A stretch of 64,000 nt of DNA from NCBI RefSeq assembly GCF_000349325.1, contig NC_020504.1, positions 2,452,053-2,516,052 of the forward strand. Direction: 5' to 3'. The position numbers and the translations under genes were made by a program. This document shows, piece by piece, positions 23,677-33,000 of this stretch (the first letter of the stretch is position 1; each line of letters begins with the position of its first letter). The stretch is from Streptomyces davaonensis JCM 4913. Lineage in GTDB: Bacteria; Actinomycetota; Actinomycetes; Streptomycetales; Streptomycetaceae. The notes beneath the pieces were generated by a model that searched no databases, was not told the DNA's origin, and was given only the letters and a program-made list of their open reading frames with translations.

Positions 23677-25776
23677 GTGCGCAGCCTCACCCACAAGACC
23701 GCGGCGGCCGCCGGAGCCCTGGCCGCCCTCATCGTCGCCACGCCCCCTTCACAGGCCGCGGGCGGCGTCCGTGACGTCACCGCCGACGTACTCGCCGACC
23801 GGGACGTGACCCTCACCGGGGACACCGTCGTCACCGTGCCGCGCGGCACGACGACATACGACGGCGTCCTCCGCGGCGAGGGCACCCTCACCGTGCGCGG
23901 CACGGGGACGCTGATCCTCACCAAGGACAGCGACTTCACGCTCCCGAAGGCCCGGCAGCGGCAGCAGGTGACCGTCCAGGGCGGCAACCACCCCTACGTC
24001 ACCACGACCGAGCCCGACCCGCCCGCCGTCACGGTCGAGCGCGGCGCGACACTCCAGTACGGCGACGGCGGCACCACCGGCCTGATCGGCCATTTCCCTT
24101 ACGGGACACCGGCGTTCCGGCTCAACCAGGACAACATCCGGGTCGACGGCACCCTCCGGCTGTCCCTGAGCAGCGCCTACAACCTCGGCACGATCAGCGG
24201 CTCCGGACTGATCACGCAGCCCCGGTTCCTGTGGGGCACCTGGGACCTGTCCGGCGCCCACGCCTTCTCCGGAGTGATCGACAACGGCACTCAGGTCAAC
24301 GCCGGACGGCCGGAGTTCGCGACCGCGCTGCCGAACGTCCGCAAGGTCCTCAACCAGGGCACCTGGACCGTGGACACCCCGCTCGGGCAGACCGTCACCA
24401 TGGGCATGGACTTCTACCAGCGCGAGTACGGCAGCGACATCAACATCCAGTCCCGGCCCGGCGGCAAGGTCGTCCTCACCGGCCAGTACAGCTGGTCCGA
24501 CCTGGGCGGCGACACCGCTCCCTCGCTCAGCGACCCGTCCCTGAACTGGACGCCCGCACGCAAGAGCATCAACAAGCGGGGCACCAACATCAAGGGCGCC
24601 GACGTCCAGTGGGGCGACGGGACGACGGACCGCATCTTCATGCCGGGCACCGCCGAGACCGTCTACATCAACCTCCTGGCCGCACGCTCCCGTTCCCGGC
24701 TCACCTTCGCCTACGACGGCCCCGTCACCCTGGGCGCTCCCATCGGCGGCGGACGCTTCCACGACACCCTGTCCGCGCCGGGCGCCGGGGACGTCGTGAT
24801 CAAGGGGACGAAGGGCAATGACGTCACCTTCGCGGCCGTGCAGTACTACGACGGCTCGACGACCGTCGAGAAGGGCGCCGTACTGCGGCTCGGCAGCGGC
24901 CGACCCGGCGGCGACGGCGGGCTCCACACCGGCGGCGCGCACTACCGCGTCGTCAACGACGGCTCGCTGGTCCTGCGCAACACCGCCCGCGCCCTCACCC
25001 TGTCCCGGATCAGCGGCTCCGGCTCGCTCGTGCAGTCCGGTGCGGCGCGCACGACGCTGACCGGCACGGCGGTGACGTACACGGGCCCGACGACGGTCCG
25101 CACCGGCACGCTCGCACTGCGGTCGGGGGCGACCCTCACCCGCAGCAGGGCCGTCCGGCTCACCTCCGAGGGCGCCCGGCTGGACGCCGGGACGGCCGGG
25201 CTGCGGGTGACGAAGACGCTCTCCGGCAAGGGGACGGTGCGGGGCGCCGTGACCAACGAGGGTGCGGTCGCCGGGAGTCTGACCGTCGAGGGCGACTACA
25301 CACAGCGCGCGGACGGCCAACTCATCGCAGGAAAGGGGAGACTGAAGGTCACCGGCGCCGTCCGGCTGGCCGGAGACCTCGACCTGGTGTCCGTCGCGAC
25401 CGGACCGGCGGTGCCCGAGATCACCGTACTGGAGCACTCGGGCCGGGCCCGCACGACCGGCGCCTTCGAGGGCCTGAAGGAGGGCTCCCGCGTCAAGCTC
25501 GGCGAGACCACCTACCGGATCAGCTACCACGGCGGCGACGGCAACGACGTCGTCCTGACCGCGCACTCCGCGACCGGCCCCGCCCCGAGCGCCGACCCAC
25601 GTACGGCGGCGGGCGCCGACCCGGCCGACACCCGCACCGCGAGCGCGACGGGTGACGCCTTCGGCTGGTGGCCGTACGCTCTGGGGCTCGGGATGCTGGG
25701 CGGGCTGATGGTCCCGGCGACCCGGCGCGCCCGGGGCGGACGGGGACGGCGCACAGGTGGGCGGCACGCGGCTTAG
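23677..25776 (+). CDS. autotransporter-repeat-like beta-helix surface protein
   Basis: A 699-residue exported protein starting at GTG 23677, with a weak ribosome site just after the preceding terminator. Signal peptide spans about 1-27. The body consists of beta-solenoid-type repeats like those of autotransporter passenger domains, for example GVLRGEGTLTVRGTGTLILTK, YYDGSTTVEKGAVLRLGSG, YTGPTTVRTGTLALRSGATL and VTNEGAVAGSLTVEGDYTQ. The C-terminus has one membrane segment (WWPYALGLGMLGGLMVP) and a very basic tail (RRARGGRGRR), which would anchor it in the membrane facing outward. There is no outer-membrane barrel, as expected for a Gram-positive. Probable adhesin or wall-associated protein; function unknown. 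Confidence 0.82.
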   Translation: MRSLTHKTAAAAGALAALIVATPPSQAAGGVRDVTADVLADRDVTLTGDTVVTVPRGTTTYDGVLRGEGTLTVRGTGTLILTKDSDFTLPKARQRQQVTVQGGNHPYVTTTEPDPPAVTVERGATLQYGDGGTTGLIGHFPYGTPAFRLNQDNIRVDGTLRLSLSSAYNLGTISGSGLITQPRFLWGTWDLSGAHAFSGVIDNGTQVNAGRPEFATALPNVRKVLNQGTWTVDTPLGQTVTMGMDFYQREYGSDINIQSRPGGKVVLTGQYSWSDLGGDTAPSLSDPSLNWTPARKSINKRGTNIKGADVQWGDGTTDRIFMPGTAETVYINLLAARSRSRLTFAYDGPVTLGAPIGGGRFHDTLSAPGAGDVVIKGTKGNDVTFAAVQYYDGSTTVEKGAVLRLGSGRPGGDGGLHTGGAHYRVVNDGSLVLRNTARALTLSRISGSGSLVQSGAARTTLTGTAVTYTGPTTVRTGTLALRSGATLTRSRAVRLTSEGARLDAGTAGLRVTKTLSGKGTVRGAVTNEGAVAGSLTVEGDYTQRADGQLIAGKGRLKVTGAVRLAGDLDLVSVATGPAVPEITVLEHSGRARTTGAFEGLKEGSRVKLGETTYRISYHGGDGNDVVLTAHSATGPAPSADPRTAAGADPADTRTASATGDAFGWWPYALGLGMLGGLMVPATRRARGGRGRRTGGRHAA

Positions 25777-25838
25777 GGCCTGCGGTTGGCCCGGCCTGCC
25801 CATTGCGGCCGAACTCAACGAATGATGAGATCTGTCTC

Positions 25839-27419
25839 ATGACGGATCAGACGGATCAGAACGTCGTCGTGGACGACGAGGTCGAGGTGTTGGTCGTCGG
25901 CGGTGGGCCGGTCGGGCTCACCGCTCGTGCGTTGCTGGAGCGTTGGGGCGTCAGCGTCCTGCTGGTCGAGAAGTACCGCGAACTGTCCCCGTACCCGCGG
26001 TCCCGGCTGGTCAACGTGCGGTCGATGGAGATCATGCGCGGGCTGGAGCTGGACGAGAAGGTCGCGGGCACCTCCTTCCGCCCGGAGTTCGGCACCATCC
26101 GTTTCCGGGAGACCCTCGACAACCCCGACTACGCCAAGGCGGACTGGGTCGGGGCCAAGACGCCGATCCCCGAGAGCCCGGTGCTGAGCGCGATCACCAC
26201 GCAGGACCGGCTCGAACCCCATCTGCTGGGCGCGGCCGCCTCGCCGGTGCGGTTCGGCTCCGAACTCGTCGACGTGACCGAGGAGTCCGACGGCGTCGTG
26301 GCCGGGATCCTCGACCATGTGCGGGGCGTCCGGACCCACGTCCGCGCCCGCTACGTGATCGCCGCCGACGGCGCGACCTCCACCGTCCGGCGCCTGCTGG
26401 ACATCGGCACCGAGGGCCCCGGAGCCATCGCCAACCTCACCACCGTGGTGTTCGACGCCGACCTCGACCGCTGGTGCGCCGAGCACCCGGCCGGGGTCTA
26501 CTTCCTCGCCCACGGTTCCCTCATCCCGCTGTACCCCGAGGGCGGTTGGGCCTGGATCGGCCCCGTCCCCGAGGCCACGGAGGACACCGACTGGCAGGCG
26601 TACGTCACCGGCCTGCTCGACACACCCGACGACGTGCCGGTGAACGTACTGCGCGTGCAGCACTGGGAGATGAAGGCGTTCGTCGCCGAACGCTTCGGGC
26701 ACGGCAGGATCCTGCTGGCCGGCGACGCGGCACACGCCGTCCCCGTCACCGGCGGCCTGGGCATGAACGCCGGGATCGCCGACGTGCACAACCTGTGCTG
26801 GAAACTGGCGGGCGTGCTCCGGGGCTGGGCCGCGCCGGGCCTGCTGGACACCTACGAGCCGGAACGACGCCCCGTCGGCGAGCGGACACTGCGCCAAGCC
26901 GTCGCCAACGCCCAGCTGATGTTCCAGGTTCAGGCCCGGCGCCGGGACCAGCTGGGCTCCGGGGCGGCACCCTCGGAACAGATCGAACTGCCGTGGTCCG
27001 AGCGCTACTTCGCGCAGATTGGACTGATACTCGGTGTCGCCTACGACTCGGCCGCGGTGATCCCGGACGGCAGCGCCCCGCCCGAGCCGGAGGACCCGGG
27101 GACGGACTACCTCCCCACGGCGCGGCCCGGCCACCGCATGCCGCACTTCTGGCTGGGCCCGGACCGCTCCTCGCTCGACACCCTGGGCGAGTGGTTCACC
27201 CTGCTCACGCCGGACCCCGACGCCTGGGCAGGGCAGGCGGCCCCGCCCTGCCCGCTGCACGTCGAGCCGCTGCCCGCCGAGCACACCGACGCCTGCGGCC
27301 TCGGCCCGCGAGGAGCGGTGCTCATCCGCCCCGACGGCCATGTCGGCGCCCGCTGGCCCGACGGCCCGCCGGACGACCACGCGGTGAGCGAGGCCCTGGC
27401 GGTGATCACAGGCCACTGA
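25839..27419 (+). CDS. FAD-dependent aromatic hydroxylase-like monooxygenase
   Basis: A 526-residue flavoprotein of the class A (PheA/TfdB-like) hydroxylase family. The FAD-binding motif is VLVVGGGPVGLTARALLERWG (about 16-36). Then come the DG motif (YVIAADGATSTVRRLLDIG) and the GD motif (ILLAGDAAHAVPVTGGLGMN). A thioredoxin-like C-terminal domain covers about 430-526. Such enzymes hydroxylate phenolic rings or polyketides using NAD(P)H and oxygen. No biosynthetic cluster is nearby, so the substrate is open. I start it at ATG 25839, directly before the conserved domain. Confidence 0.88.
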   Translation: MTDQTDQNVVVDDEVEVLVVGGGPVGLTARALLERWGVSVLLVEKYRELSPYPRSRLVNVRSMEIMRGLELDEKVAGTSFRPEFGTIRFRETLDNPDYAKADWVGAKTPIPESPVLSAITTQDRLEPHLLGAAASPVRFGSELVDVTEESDGVVAGILDHVRGVRTHVRARYVIAADGATSTVRRLLDIGTEGPGAIANLTTVVFDADLDRWCAEHPAGVYFLAHGSLIPLYPEGGWAWIGPVPEATEDTDWQAYVTGLLDTPDDVPVNVLRVQHWEMKAFVAERFGHGRILLAGDAAHAVPVTGGLGMNAGIADVHNLCWKLAGVLRGWAAPGLLDTYEPERRPVGERTLRQAVANAQLMFQVQARRRDQLGSGAAPSEQIELPWSERYFAQIGLILGVAYDSAAVIPDGSAPPEPEDPGTDYLPTARPGHRMPHFWLGPDRSSLDTLGEWFTLLTPDPDAWAGQAAPPCPLHVEPLPAEHTDACGLGPRGAVLIRPDGHVGARWPDGPPDDHAVSEALAVITGH

Positions 27420-27494
27420 TCCCACATGCCGGACAGGCCGATCGCACCCTGGACGCCAGCGGCCGTCCGGCCCCCCTTGGACTAACGTCATGAC

Positions 27495-28403
27495 ATGACC
27501 ACCGGCACCACCCTCGCCCAGGCCCTCGCAGCCGGTCCCGTCGTCCTCGACGGCGGGATGTCCAACCAACTGGAGTCCGCCGGGCACGACCTCGGCGACG
27601 AGCTGTGGTCGGCACGGCTGCTCGCCGAGCGGCCCGAGGCGATCACCGAGGCGCACCTCGCCTACTTCGAGGCCGGCGCGGACGTGGCGATCACCGCCAG
27701 TTACCAGGCCACCTTCGAGGGGTTCGCGGGGCGCGGGATCGGACGGGACCAGGCGGCCGAACTGCTCGCGCTGAGCGTGGAACTGGCCCGCGAGGCGGCC
27801 CGCCGGGCCAAGGCGGACCGCCCCTTGTGGGTGGCGGCGTCCGTCGGCCCGTACGGGGCGATGCTCGCCGACGGCTCCGAGTACCGCGGCCGCTACGGCC
27901 TCGGCGTCGACGAACTGGAGCGCTTCCACCGGCCCCGGCTGGAGGTGCTGGCGCAGGCGGCACCCGACGTCCTCGCGCTGGAGACCGTCCCGGACGCCGA
28001 CGAGGCCCGGGCCCTGCTGCGCGCGGTGCGCGGACTCGGCGTCCCGGCCTGGCTGTCGTACTCCGTGTCCGGCGACCGCACTCGCGCGGGCCAGCCGCTT
28101 CAGGACGCCTTCGCGCTCGCCGCCGACGCGGACGAGATCATCGCGGTCGGCGTCAACTGCTGCGCGCCGGAGGATGTGGCCGGGGCGATCAGGACGGCGG
28201 CGCGGATCACCGGCAAGCCGGTCGTCGTCTACCCCAACAGCGGCGAGTCCTGGGACGCCGACTCCCGTACCTGGCACGGCGATTCCCGCTTCACTCCGGC
28301 ACGGGTCCGCGCCTGGCACGACAGCGGGGCCCGGCTGATCGGCGGCTGCTGCCGGGTGGGGCCGGAGGTGATCTCGGGGATCTCGGGGGTGCTGCGGGGA
28401 TAG
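27495..28403 (+). CDS. mmuM: homocysteine S-methyltransferase
   Basis: A 302-residue TIM-barrel methyltransferase. The start LAAGPVVLDGGMSNQLESAG is typical of the family. The zinc-binding cysteines are visible in GVNCCAPED and GGCCRVGP, separated by about 75 residues. It transfers a methyl group from S-methylmethionine (or S-adenosylmethionine) to homocysteine to give methionine in the cytoplasm. The length matches MmuM. It seems monocistronic; a short stem (28410-28428) overlaps the stop of the convergent gene. Confidence 0.92.
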   Translation: MTTGTTLAQALAAGPVVLDGGMSNQLESAGHDLGDELWSARLLAERPEAITEAHLAYFEAGADVAITASYQATFEGFAGRGIGRDQAAELLALSVELAREAARRAKADRPLWVAASVGPYGAMLADGSEYRGRYGLGVDELERFHRPRLEVLAQAAPDVLALETVPDADEARALLRAVRGLGVPAWLSYSVSGDRTRAGQPLQDAFALAADADEIIAVGVNCCAPEDVAGAIRTAARITGKPVVVYPNSGESWDADSRTWHGDSRFTPARVRAWHDSGARLIGGCCRVGPEVISGISGVLRG

Positions 28404-28417
28404 GAGAAGGCGCCGGT

Positions 28418-31069
28418 TCAGTCGGCGCGCAAGACCTTCAGCCACCCCTCGGCGGCATCCGCGCCGAGCGCGGCGAAGTCCCGGTCACCGTCGGGCAGCC
28501 ATGGCTGTGCCGGTTCGCCGTCAGGGTCGAGGCCGTGGAAGGAGAGTCGGCCCGCCCGTTCGGGGTCCCCGGCCTCCTCCCAGAGATGAGCGAGCGTGTA
28601 CAGCGCCGAGAGCTCGCCCGCGTCGACCGCCCGTCGGAACAGGCGTTCCGCCTCGGCGACATCCCCGGTTGCCTTACGGAGGTGCGCGAGTGACACCAGC
28701 GCCGGTGCGTAGCCACCCGCTGTCGCGCGCTCGTAGCGGGTCACGGCCCCGGCGTGATCGCCGGAGTCCCACGCCCGCAGCGCCAGCCACGCCAGCACGT
28801 GCAGGTCACCCTCCTCGGCCGCCGTGAGCAGCAACGCCTCGCCCGCCCCGGGACCGTCGGTGGCCTCCGCATGGTCCGCGAGGACGGCGAGGCTCTGCTG
28901 CCGGACCGTGTTCTCCCAGTCGGACAGACGCACCGTATGAGAGGCACTGATCCCCCCGAGATCCGCGGCCTCCCGCGCCATGCGCAGACCCTCGGCAGGA
29001 TCACTGCCGATGACGAGCTGGGCCATGATTCCCAAGGTGAAGTAGTCCCCCAGCTCGGCCGCTCGCCGGGCGGCGGCCACGACACCGGGCACGTCCTTGT
29101 CCGATGTCCATCGCAGCCGGGCCAGTTCGAAGGCACCCCCTGGGTCGCCGTCGGCCATGGCCCGGCGGAAGAGGTCCTCCGCCGCGCCATGGTCGCCGCC
29201 CAGCAACCGCCGACGCCCGAGAAAGGTCAGCGCCTGCGCCCAGCCCAGCTCGGCGGCAATCCGCGCGAGCCGCTCCACTTCGGCGTCGCTGTCATGCAGT
29301 TGCTCTTCCTCCGCCAGGGACAACAGCGCTCGGGGATGCCCGGTCGCCTCGATCTCCGGGACCAGCCGCCGAGCGGCCTCCGGTTCCTCGTCCTCCAGAT
29401 ACCAGTGCGCAAGACTGTTCAGCGCGTCCGCGTCCCCGGCGGCATGCCCCTTCCAGCAGAACTCGACCGCTTCCTCACGGCAGCCGCGGTCTCTGCGCAG
29501 GTACGCCCGCTCGGTCCAGGCCGAGGCGTCCCCCCGCTCCGCCGCCCGAGCGTAGAGGGCGTCAGCGACGGCGAAACGGCCCCGGAAATGCGCCGAGTTC
29601 GCCAGCTGAAGCAGATCCGAGGCGCTCCCCGCGAACCGCTCCGCCGCCGCCCAGAACGGCGCGCCGGGACAGACGTAGGACCGTGCCGTACGTCCGTGGT
29701 GGTCGAGATAGTCGGCGAGCCGCCGCACCCCCGGCCGTGCCCCCATCCCGCCCGCCGCGACGACGTCCCCGAGGGGAGCGACGACCCCCATGACCTTCGT
29801 CCGCGCATGCCGCAGCGCGTTGGCGAACCAGTCCGCCCCGGCGTCGGCGCGGACGGCCTCGCCGAGGTAGGCCGGGGCGGCCGACTCAAGGAGGGCGTCC
29901 GGGAGTTCGGGGCCGTGGCCGAGTCGACGCGCGTCCATCGCGGCGGTGATGACCGCCTGGCCGTAGCAGTCCGGCGCGCCGTCGGCGGACTCGTAGAAGG
30001 CGACCAGCTCGGGACCGGCCGCCAGCGTCTGGGTCAGGGCGCCTTCACGGCTGGTCATTCGGGCCGTGGCCACCGCACGGTCGCCGATCGCACGGACTTG
30101 GTCGCGCTCCTCGCGGGAGAAGGCGACGGGGACTCGGACATCCGTCGCCTGCCCGAGCAGGGCGCGGGCCTGCGCGTGCGGATCGCGGGCCTGGGCGTCC
30201 GGCCGGGCGGTGAGGGTCCGATGGTGCTGGTGCCACATGGTCATCAGCACCAGGAGCGGACCTGGCCGCTCCAGCAGCCTGCGCAGCCCGGCGGCGGCCG
30301 ACGCTCCCCGTTCGCCCAGGAGACAGTCCTGTCCCTCGTCCAGCCAGAGCACGGTCCGCGGGCCCAGCGCGTCCGCCTCCAACAGCTTCAGCAGACTGTC
30401 CGGGTCCTTGGGGAAGGCCAGTTCCCACTCCGGCAGACAGGCACGCACCGCCTCGTACGCCGTCCGCGTCTTGCCGGTGCAGGACTCTCCCCGGACGAGC
30501 ACGAAGGCGGCATCCGGCCCGGCCGCGATCCGCTCCAAGGACTCCCGCAGCCGCCGGTCGTGCTCACGCGGGACGTACTCCGGCAGGACGAAGCCGGTCT
30601 CGCCGGACGCACCCGAGATCGAGGGATGCACCCCGAGAGCACGCGGATGCCACTCACCCAAGGGCCTTGGCCGGTCCGGCAGTTCCGCGAGCCGCCGCTC
30701 CTCCAGCGCCCGTGCCGCCAGCCCGCCCCGGACCGCGGCCCCCGTCGCCCGGCCCCGCGCTCCGGCCAGGTCCGCATGGAGCCGACGCCACTCCTCCGCG
30801 TCCAGCAAGGCCCGCCATTCATCAGGGAGTTCACCCCGCAGCCGCACCGCTTCGGCGCGCAACACCGCGACCACGCACAGCAGTTGCTCCGGGTCCTGGG
30901 GCATCCGGCCGCCGCTCAGCCACTCCCGGACCGTCTCCCGGGACCGCACACCCGCCGCCCGCGCCAGCACGGCCAGACTCACCCGCTCGCCCAACTCCGC
31001 GCGCCGCAACTCCCCGAGCCGACGCAGCCGCGCGAAGAAGGCGGCCTCCTCGGCGCCTGCGTTCGTCAC
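28418..31069 (-). CDS. HTH-P-loop ATPase-TPR/Sel1 multidomain protein
   Basis: An 883-residue cytoplasmic protein. An Xre-like helix-turn-helix lies at about 28-55 (VSLAVLARAAGVRSRETVREWLSGG). A P-loop ATPase follows, with Walker A RGESCTGKTR (about 193-202) and Walker B VLWLDEGQD (about 240-248). The region after about residue 480 is a long array of TPR/Sel1-type helical pairs (ADALYARAAERGDASAWTERA, AEDLFRRAMADGDPGGAFELA, AERLFRRAVDAGELSALYTLA). Start GTG 31069 is the last before the conserved HTH. The plan matches signal-transducing ATPases (STAND-like) that sense through repeats and oligomerise; relatives are numerous in streptomycetes. Role in regulation or defence is unproven. It stands alone. 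Confidence 0.85.
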   Translation of the reverse strand: MTNAGAEEAAFFARLRRLGELRRAELGERVSLAVLARAAGVRSRETVREWLSGGRMPQDPEQLLCVVAVLRAEAVRLRGELPDEWRALLDAEEWRRLHADLAGARGRATGAAVRGGLAARALEERRLAELPDRPRPLGEWHPRALGVHPSISGASGETGFVLPEYVPREHDRRLRESLERIAAGPDAAFVLVRGESCTGKTRTAYEAVRACLPEWELAFPKDPDSLLKLLEADALGPRTVLWLDEGQDCLLGERGASAAAGLRRLLERPGPLLVLMTMWHQHHRTLTARPDAQARDPHAQARALLGQATDVRVPVAFSREERDQVRAIGDRAVATARMTSREGALTQTLAAGPELVAFYESADGAPDCYGQAVITAAMDARRLGHGPELPDALLESAAPAYLGEAVRADAGADWFANALRHARTKVMGVVAPLGDVVAAGGMGARPGVRRLADYLDHHGRTARSYVCPGAPFWAAAERFAGSASDLLQLANSAHFRGRFAVADALYARAAERGDASAWTERAYLRRDRGCREEAVEFCWKGHAAGDADALNSLAHWYLEDEEPEAARRLVPEIEATGHPRALLSLAEEEQLHDSDAEVERLARIAAELGWAQALTFLGRRRLLGGDHGAAEDLFRRAMADGDPGGAFELARLRWTSDKDVPGVVAAARRAAELGDYFTLGIMAQLVIGSDPAEGLRMAREAADLGGISASHTVRLSDWENTVRQQSLAVLADHAEATDGPGAGEALLLTAAEEGDLHVLAWLALRAWDSGDHAGAVTRYERATAGGYAPALVSLAHLRKATGDVAEAERLFRRAVDAGELSALYTLAHLWEEAGDPERAGRLSFHGLDPDGEPAQPWLPDGDRDFAALGADAAEGWLKVLRAD

Positions 31070-31255
31070 TCGCCCCCCGCTGTCCAGCCGTCCAGTGCGC
31101 ACGACTGGACACCGGCGAGTCTAGGCGCACCACCAGGCGCGTCACCGAAACGGTGTCCAACCCTCCACGGACGGTCGCGGGACAGGGCGCCGGACAGGGA
31201 GCTTGGGCGCCAATTCCTCAGTTCGATCAAGGAGTTCCCATGACGACCAACGGGC

Positions 31256-32836
31256 TCAGTGCCGCCGCACGGCGCCCGGGATCCGGAGCCGCCGTACCAC
31301 CGACCGGAGTTCCGTGCCGCGCAGGGGTGAACCGTCGGCCGGGGCCGATGCGGGTGCGGGTTCCTCGGGGGTGGGATCGGCGGCCCACAGGGCCAGTTCG
31401 CGGTCGCGGGGGCCGTACTCGGTGTGCGGCTCGCCCTCGCCGAAGATCCGCACCGGGTGGGTGTCGTCCCAGTGCTGCCAGCCGGGGTTCCCGTCCTCGG
31501 CGAACCGCACCCAGGCGCCGTGCATCGCCGCGGAGAGCTCGGGCGGGGCGCCCTCGCCGGCAAGTTTCGCGGATTCGCGGGCCTGTCCGGTGTCGAAGAC
31601 GAAGCCCAGCTCCAGCGCGTGACAGGAGCCGAGGTCCGGCCGGTTGGACGGCCAGGCGAACTCGTAGACGTGGGTGGTGTCGGGGCGGGCGTCGGCCAGC
31701 CGGTGCAGCGGGATCCGCAGCAGGTGGTCGGTGACCATCTGGCCGACGATCTCGGCGGTGCCGGCCTCGGGGTGCAGCGTGCGATAGCCGCGGGCCACCT
31801 CGTGTCCGCAGCGGCAACGTGCCATGGCGCCGGCCAGCGCGACCGGCCCGAGCCGGTCGACCCGCTCCAGCAGCCCGCCCGGCACCAGCCACAGCCGGTA
31901 CTCGTCGCGGGTCCACCCGGTCATCAGCTCGACCCCGCGGGCGGCCCCGCCCTCGACCAGCGCCCGGAGCGGATCGCCGGGCACGAGATCGCCGTCCTCG
32001 ACGATCCCGAAGGCGGGCCCGCCGAGCACCGGGCTGCTCAGCCTGCCCACCTCGGCCTGGGTGCGCAGCAGCAGCTGCCGGTCCACCTCGGCGAAGGCCG
32101 CGGCGGTGGCGGGCACCTTCAGCCGGGTGGCCATACGGCGCACCATCCGCCGTACCTTGTCCCGCTCGGCGGTCTCCGGCGGCCCGCTCTGAAGAATGGC
32201 CCGTCGTACGAGCCCCTGCGCCTGCGGGGCGGCGAGCAGCGCGCCGATGCTGATGGCGCCGGCGGACTGCCCGAACAGCGTGATCCGCTCGGGGTCACCC
32301 CCGAAGGCGCCGATCGAGGCACGCACCCACTCCAGGGCGGCGAGTTGGTCCCGCAGCCCGGGGTTGGCGGGGGCGTCGGGAAACAGCCCGTACCCCTCGA
32401 CGCCCAGCCGGTAGTTCACCGAGACGAGCACGATCCCGTCCCGGGCGAAATGCCGCCCGTCGTACACCGGCACACCGGAGGATCCGCGGGTCAGCGCACC
32501 CCCGTGCAGCCACACCATGACCGGCAGCCGCGCACCCGGGCCGGGCTCGGGCGTCCACACATTGAGGTTGAGACAGTCGTCCCCCGCCACCACCGGGTCG
32601 GACAGATACTGCGCGAAGGCTTCGGAGTACGGCGGTTTCGGCGCGGTGGGCCCGAAGGCACCGGCGTCCCGTACGCCCTCCCAGGGCTCGGGGGGCAGCG
32701 GCGGCCGGAACCGGCGGGGTCCGAAGGGGGGCGCCGCGTACGGGATGCCCCGGAAGACCGCGACATCCTGTTCGTATCTGCCACGCACAGCCCCGTAAGG
32801 GGTGCTGACCACGGGTTCCGTCCGGTTCGCCGCCAT
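31256..32836 (-). CDS. type-B carboxylesterase
   Basis: A 526-residue alpha/beta-hydrolase of the carboxylesterase/cholinesterase family, apparently cytoplasmic (no signal). Motifs: [13 protein letters not shown] [14 protein letters not shown], oxyanion loop [10 protein letters not shown], nucleophile elbow [13 protein letters not shown] (Ser about 195), and the catalytic His region [13 protein letters not shown]. It hydrolyses ester bonds of unknown small molecules, possibly acylated sugars or xenobiotics. GAAGGG precedes ATG 32836. It is divergent from a hydroxyacid dehydrogenase gene, sharing a gap with a LacI-like operator. Confidence 0.92.
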   Translation of the reverse strand: MAANRTEPVVSTPYGAVRGRYEQDVAVFRGIPYAAPPFGPRRFRPPLPPEPWEGVRDAGAFGPTAPKPPYSEAFAQYLSDPVVAGDDCLNLNVWTPEPGPGARLPVMVWLHGGALTRGSSGVPVYDGRHFARDGIVLVSVNYRLGVEGYGLFPDAPANPGLRDQLAALEWVRASIGAFGGDPERITLFGQSAGAISIGALLAAPQAQGLVRRAILQSGPPETAERDKVRRMVRRMATRLKVPATAAAFAEVDRQLLLRTQAEVGRLSSPVLGGPAFGIVEDGDLVPGDPLRALVEGGAARGVELMTGWTRDEYRLWLVPGGLLERVDRLGPVALAGAMARCRCGHEVARGYRTLHPEAGTAEIVGQMVTDHLLRIPLHRLADARPDTTHVYEFAWPSNRPDLGSCHALELGFVFDTGQARESAKLAGEGAPPELSAAMHGAWVRFAEDGNPGWQHWDDTHPVRIFGEGEPHTEYGPRDRELALWAADPTPEEPAPASAPADGSPLRGTELRSVVRRLRIPGAVRRH

Positions 32837-32954
32837 GCGCCCACCAGCCCTTCGCCACGCTCCTGCACCGTTCTCATCAGAGCATCACATCGCCCGGATG
32901 TATTCCGGTGCGGAACCGTCTGGCATTGACCACTGTTTTCCCCCGGATCTACGG

Positions 32955-32970
32955 TAGAAGGCGCTTTCTG
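32955..32970 (+). promoter_or_regulatory. LacI-type operator candidate upstream of the dehydrogenase
   Basis: TAGAAGGCGCTTTCTG has a near-palindromic core (AGAAGGCGCTTTCT) and matches the site before the LacI gene (34067-34082) at 12 of 16 positions. The preceding bases TACGGT (32950-32955) could be a -10 box, which would put the operator at the transcription start. Confidence 0.55.
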
Positions 32971-33000
32971 AAACTGTTTCCATCAGCCTCCAGGAGAGCC

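Noticed and set aside
30667..31734. 355-codon frame on the plus strand containing the ATG at 31240
   Set aside because: It is antisense to the HTH-ATPase and esterase genes and has low-complexity Arg/Pro/Ala composition; only the isolated start is noted as a possible remnant.
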